The position numbers were made by a program, and so were the translations under genes. The notes under the pieces were generated by a model. The model did no database searches, was not told the DNA's origin, and worked only from the letters and a program-made list of their open reading frames with translations. Shown here piece after piece: positions 61,032 through 64,000 of a stretch of DNA of 64,000 nucleotides. The DNA comes from Streptomyces sp. NBC_01707 (GTDB taxonomy: Bacteria > Actinomycetota > Actinomycetes > Streptomycetales > Streptomycetaceae): assembly GCF_041438805.1 (NCBI RefSeq), contig NZ_CP109190.1, forward strand, positions 4,340,001-4,404,000, read 5' to 3'. Position 1 is the first letter of the stretch. Each line of letters starts with the position of its first letter.

Positions 61032-62669
61032 TCAGCCGGTGCCGGCCGGTGCGCGCCAGCCGCGCAGCATCGTGTCGAACCGGTCCCGGGTGGCATCCCA
61101 GTCGTCGGCCGGACCCGTCATGTACAGCGCGTACTCCGGGCCGCCCTCCTCCGCGTAGTACATCTGGTCGATCGCGTGACGCGGACCCGGGTGGTCCTTG
61201 GACTCGGTCCAGGTGAACTCCCAGAGGGAGCCCGGCCGGTCGCGGTAGTAGTTGGAGTGGAGGGTCCTGCGCTCGTACCCGGGCAGCCGCTGGGTGAGGT
61301 CCCTCTCCAGGTTGAGCATGTGCATGTACGAGTTCTCGAAGTCGGGCTCCGGGTCGGCGCTGATCCGGATGTAGTGGTTGCCGTTGTCCGGGGTGTAGTC
61401 GACGTTCTGGCCGTCCGCCCGGCGCTTCCAGCCGTCGGGGACGACCAGGCTGAACCCCTCAGGGTCGTTCACCCGGTGCCAGCCGTCGGGCACGACCGCG
61501 GTGGACGGCGCGCTCTTCGATGCCTCGGCCGAGGGCCGCGGCGAAGTGCTGCTGCCGGGCGCCGAACCGCTGCGGGTGGAATCCGGCCCCGAGTTGTCGC
61601 CGTACTTCATCGCGGCCAGCCCGGCGCCGCCACCGACCAGTGCGGCGAGGGCGACGACCAGGATCGCCGTGCGCCAACGACCGCGGCTGCTGCGGGGCGC
61701 CGGTGTGGCCGTGAACTGCGGGACGGTGACGCGTGATTCCGCCACGGTGCCGACCGTGCCGTCCGGACCCATGGAACGCAGGGCTTCCTCGGACACCCGC
61801 TGGGTCGGGACGTACGCCTGCGCCGCCCGGGGCTCGCGGCCCTCCATCGCCTGAAGCAGCATCCGCTCCGTCTCGGCCGCCGACGGCCGGTCCGCCGGGT
61901 CCTTGCGGAGCAGTGCGGTGATCACCGGTGCGAGCGCCCCGGCCCGGGCGGGCGGCGGCGGTTCCTCGGTGACGACGGCCTGCATGGTGGAGATCGGGGA
62001 CGTACGGCGGAAGGGCGAACACCCCTCGACCGCGGTGTAGAGCGTGGCGCCGAGTGACCAGAGGTCGGACGCGGGGCCAGGGTCGCCGCCCCGTACCCGT
62101 TCGGGCGCCAGATAGTCGATGGACCCGACCAGTTCACCGGTTCTGGTGATCGTCGAGTCGCCCTCTATCGCGGCGATCCCGAAGTCGGTGAGCAGCACCT
62201 GACCGTCACGGGCGAGGAGTACGTTGGCGGGCTTCACGTCCCGGTGCAGCACACCGGCGCCGTGCGCGGCGCGCAGGGCGCCGAGGACATGGAGGCCGAT
62301 CCTGGCCGCCTCGCGCGGCGCGATGTCGCCACTCTCCTTGGCGGCGTCGGCGAGTGACGGCCCGTCGACGTACTGCATGACGATCCAGGGCCGGTTGTCG
62401 TACTCGACCACGTCATGGACGGTGACGACGCCGGGGTGGGTGATGCGGGCCGCCGCCCGGGCCTCCTTCTGGGTACGTGCATGCAGCACGACCCGGTCGG
62501 CCTCCGCGACGTACAGCCCGGCGGTCAACTCCTTGACGGCCACCGTGCGGTGCAGCACCTCGTCGTGGGCACGCCAGACCTTGCCCATGCCTCCGCGCCC
62601 GAGGACTTCGCCGAGCCGGTACCTTCCGGCCAGCACCAGCCCCGCGCCCGTTTCCTGTGATCGGTCCAC
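61032..62669 (-). CDS. Membrane Ser/Thr protein kinase with external domain
   Basis: 545 residues from the GTG at 62669. The kinase domain (about 17-270) has LGRGGMGKVWRAHD (glycine loop), AVKELTAG (ATP lysine), the catalytic loop HRDVKPANVLL and TDFGIAAIEG. After a linker there is one transmembrane helix (about 340-363, [21 protein letters not shown]). The external domain (about 400-545) begins DGWHRVNDPEGFSLVVPDGW and has no PASTA repeats. The same type of external domain ends the neighbouring kinase. It is a receptor-type kinase; its ligand is unknown. Confidence 0.92.
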   Translation of the reverse strand: MDRSQETGAGLVLAGRYRLGEVLGRGGMGKVWRAHDEVLHRTVAVKELTAGLYVAEADRVVLHARTQKEARAAARITHPGVVTVHDVVEYDNRPWIVMQYVDGPSLADAAKESGDIAPREAARIGLHVLGALRAAHGAGVLHRDVKPANVLLARDGQVLLTDFGIAAIEGDSTITRTGELVGSIDYLAPERVRGGDPGPASDLWSLGATLYTAVEGCSPFRRTSPISTMQAVVTEEPPPPARAGALAPVITALLRKDPADRPSAAETERMLLQAMEGREPRAAQAYVPTQRVSEEALRSMGPDGTVGTVAESRVTVPQFTATPAPRSSRGRWRTAILVVALAALVGGGAGLAAMKYGDNSGPDSTRSGSAPGSSTSPRPSAEASKSAPSTAVVPDGWHRVNDPEGFSLVVPDGWKRRADGQNVDYTPDNGNHYIRISADPEPDFENSYMHMLNLERDLTQRLPGYERRTLHSNYYRDRPGSLWEFTWTESKDHPGPRHAIDQMYYAEEGGPEYALYMTGPADDWDATRDRFDTMLRGWRAPAGTG

Positions 62670-62794
62670 TTGCCCCCGCCCCGTTTCCTTCGGCTGCCAG
62701 GTTACGGAGGGGAGGTACGGCACGGAACCTCGCATCGCTCACGAGACCTCACTGTGATGCTTGTCGCCCGGCCCGCTGCGTTCCGGCCGGCGGT

Positions 62795-64000
62795 TCAGGA
62801 AGTCACGCGGTAGGAGGCGATGGCCTGTTCGTAGATGGCCGTCACCTTGTCGCGCTCGCTGTCCGGACCGATCACCTGGAGCACGTGGTAGCGACCGTCG
62901 ACAATCATCGCGAGATTGCGGACGTACACCTCGCGCCCGGTGTCGTCCTGCCAGGTGAACTGGCCCTCCGCCATGGCCTGTCGGCCGACGTCGATACGGC
63001 GCAGCCCTGTCGCCGAGGACCAGCTGGAGTCCCGGAAGGGCTGCAACTCCGGCTCCTTGTCACGCTGGTAGACCAGCGGATCGCCGCCGTGGGCCCGCAC
63101 GGTGTCGCGCCCCGGCACGACCAGCAGACTGAACCCGTCGCTGCCGTACCGTATCTGCCGGTCCGCGTCGACGGAGCTGCGCTGCCAGCCCTTCAGCACG
63201 CCGACCTCGAAGCCCTCCTCGTCCTTGCGCAGGGTGTATCCGGGCGCGAGCGCGACGGCGGAGCGGCTGGTCTGCGGCTTCTGGGTGCCGGGCGACCGCG
63301 ACGACCGGGGCGACTGCGACGGCGACTTCCCGTCGGACGTGCCGGGGGCGCCCGTGTCCGTGGCGGCCGGGCCCGATCCCTTCGAGTCGGATCCGGTGCC
63401 GGCCTTGGGCATGAACATCACGGCGTACGCGATGGCCGCGGCCAGGGCCAGCAGGATCAGCACGAGCAGCAGCCGCCCGAGCCGCCGCGGCGCGCGCCCG
63501 TCACCCTGTCGCGGACGGGGCGGGGTGCGCAACGCCTTGGGCTCACGCGGGGCCCTGGGCGCCCTCTCCGCCCGTGGCCGCTCATACCGGTCGGTCCGCT
63601 CCCTCGTCTGGCGGTGGCGGCCGTGCGCCGAGGCGCCGCCCAGGCGGCCACGGCGCTTACGGACCAGCTCGCCCCGGCGGCGCACGACGGGCAGCCGGGT
63701 GTCGTCGACGGACGGCAGGGGCACGACGTCGAGACCGGCCTCGGGTTCGGGCGCCGACCGTACGAGAGAGCGCAGCCAGCCGCGCAGTTCCTCGAAGTCC
63801 GGTCGCTCGGTGGGGTCCTGGCGCAGCAGCGACTCGACGACGGGGCGCAGCGGACCGCACTCCTCGGCGAAGGCGGGCGGCTCCCCGCAGACCATCTGGA
63901 CGAGCTCGGCCGCGCTCTCCTCGGGGTACGGGGCATGGCCCTGGACGGCGCGGTAGAGCAGGGCGCCGAGCGCCCACAGGTCGGTGGCGGGGCCGATGGG
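62795..64000 (-). CDS. Second membrane Ser/Thr kinase, 5' end outside the window
   Basis: The 3' 401 codons are present. The reading frame continues past 64000 into kinase subdomain IX-X sequence (PATDLWALGALLYRAVQGHAP, the conserved D-W-A/S-L-G). The C-lobe ends PTERPDFEELRGWLR. A basic Arg/Pro-rich linker follows, then a transmembrane helix (RLLLVLILLALAAAIAYAVM) and a Ser/Pro/Gly linker. The external domain is related to that of the 61032 kinase (DEEGFEVGVLKGWQRSS, QFTWQDDTGREVYVRN). The two are tandem, 125 bp apart. The catalytic lobe itself cannot be checked here. Confidence 0.88.
   Translation of the reverse strand, partial: PIGPATDLWALGALLYRAVQGHAPYPEESAAELVQMVCGEPPAFAEECGPLRPVVESLLRQDPTERPDFEELRGWLRSLVRSAPEPEAGLDVVPLPSVDDTRLPVVRRRGELVRKRRGRLGGASAHGRHRQTRERTDRYERPRAERAPRAPREPKALRTPPRPRQGDGRAPRRLGRLLLVLILLALAAAIAYAVMFMPKAGTGSDSKGSGPAATDTGAPGTSDGKSPSQSPRSSRSPGTQKPQTSRSAVALAPGYTLRKDEEGFEVGVLKGWQRSSVDADRQIRYGSDGFSLLVVPGRDTVRAHGGDPLVYQRDKEPELQPFRDSSWSSATGLRRIDVGRQAMAEGQFTWQDDTGREVYVRNLAMIVDGRYHVLQVIGPDSERDKVTAIYEQAIASYRVTS

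Overview
The window is chromosomal DNA from a Streptomyces or very close actinobacterium. It has very high GC, strong third-position G/C bias, frequent GTG starts, short operons separated by perfect GC hairpins, a LAETG sortase-anchored protein, PASTA-less Ser/Thr kinases and DUF3017 beside folD. From memory, the order mdh–folD–purH/purN–sucCD–icmB–pcrA–NlpC/P60–guaA–chorismate mutase–kinases resembles the SCO4777–SCO4827 region of S. coelicolor. I could not verify this. I saw no tRNA, rRNA, CRISPR array, insertion sequence or phage gene.

Layout. 0–2.6 kb: ECF sigma factor, a translationally coupled membrane protein that may be its anti-sigma factor, and a secreted membrane protein. 2.7–5.5 kb: ornithine aminotransferase, then on the minus strand a small lipoprotein with a glutathionylspermidine-synthase-like ATP-grasp protein. 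6–8.8 kb: a MocR regulator divergent from an AhpD/carboxymuconolactone-decarboxylase-like protein and a PEP-mutase-family protein. 8.8–15 kb: B12/radical SAM protein, mdh, HTH–DUF2690 protein, DUF3017–folD. 16–22.4 kb: purN–purH, membrane proteins and a membrane-anchored sigma-like protein. 22.5–27.3 kb: sucCD and two repeat-rich or low-complexity secreted proteins. 27.4–35.3 kb: a divergent five-gene module made of a MoxR AAA+ ATPase, DUF5682 protein, vWA protein, SWIM protein and DUF5691 protein. 35.5–45.7 kb: icmB, lipase, M23 peptidase, pcrA, two NlpC/P60 hydrolases (the first under a c-di-AMP riboswitch) and a GNAT. 45.8–50 kb: LuxR-type two-component system with a PspC-domain kinase, divergent from a PspC-domain membrane protein. 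50–55.5 kb: membrane protein, class II aldolase, methyltransferase, guaA, and chorismate mutase behind an apparent aromatic-codon leader peptide and attenuator. 56–64 kb: LAETG surface protein, GMC oxidoreductase, semialdehyde dehydrogenase and two tandem membrane Ser/Thr kinases, the last cut by the window edge.

Most of the window is core metabolism (TCA cycle, purine, folate, aromatic amino acids) mixed with envelope remodelling and signalling. The most interesting parts are (i) the MoxR/DUF5682/vWA–SWIM/DUF5691 module, which resembles the uncharacterised E. coli yehLMPQ set and whose DUF5682 protein carries a TraB/TIKI/EreA-like pair of GxxH motifs; (ii) the leaderless leader peptide and terminator before chorismate mutase; (iii) a c-di-AMP riboswitch whose 3' strand can alternatively sequester the Shine-Dalgarno sequence; and (iv) several strong, unassigned operators between divergent genes.
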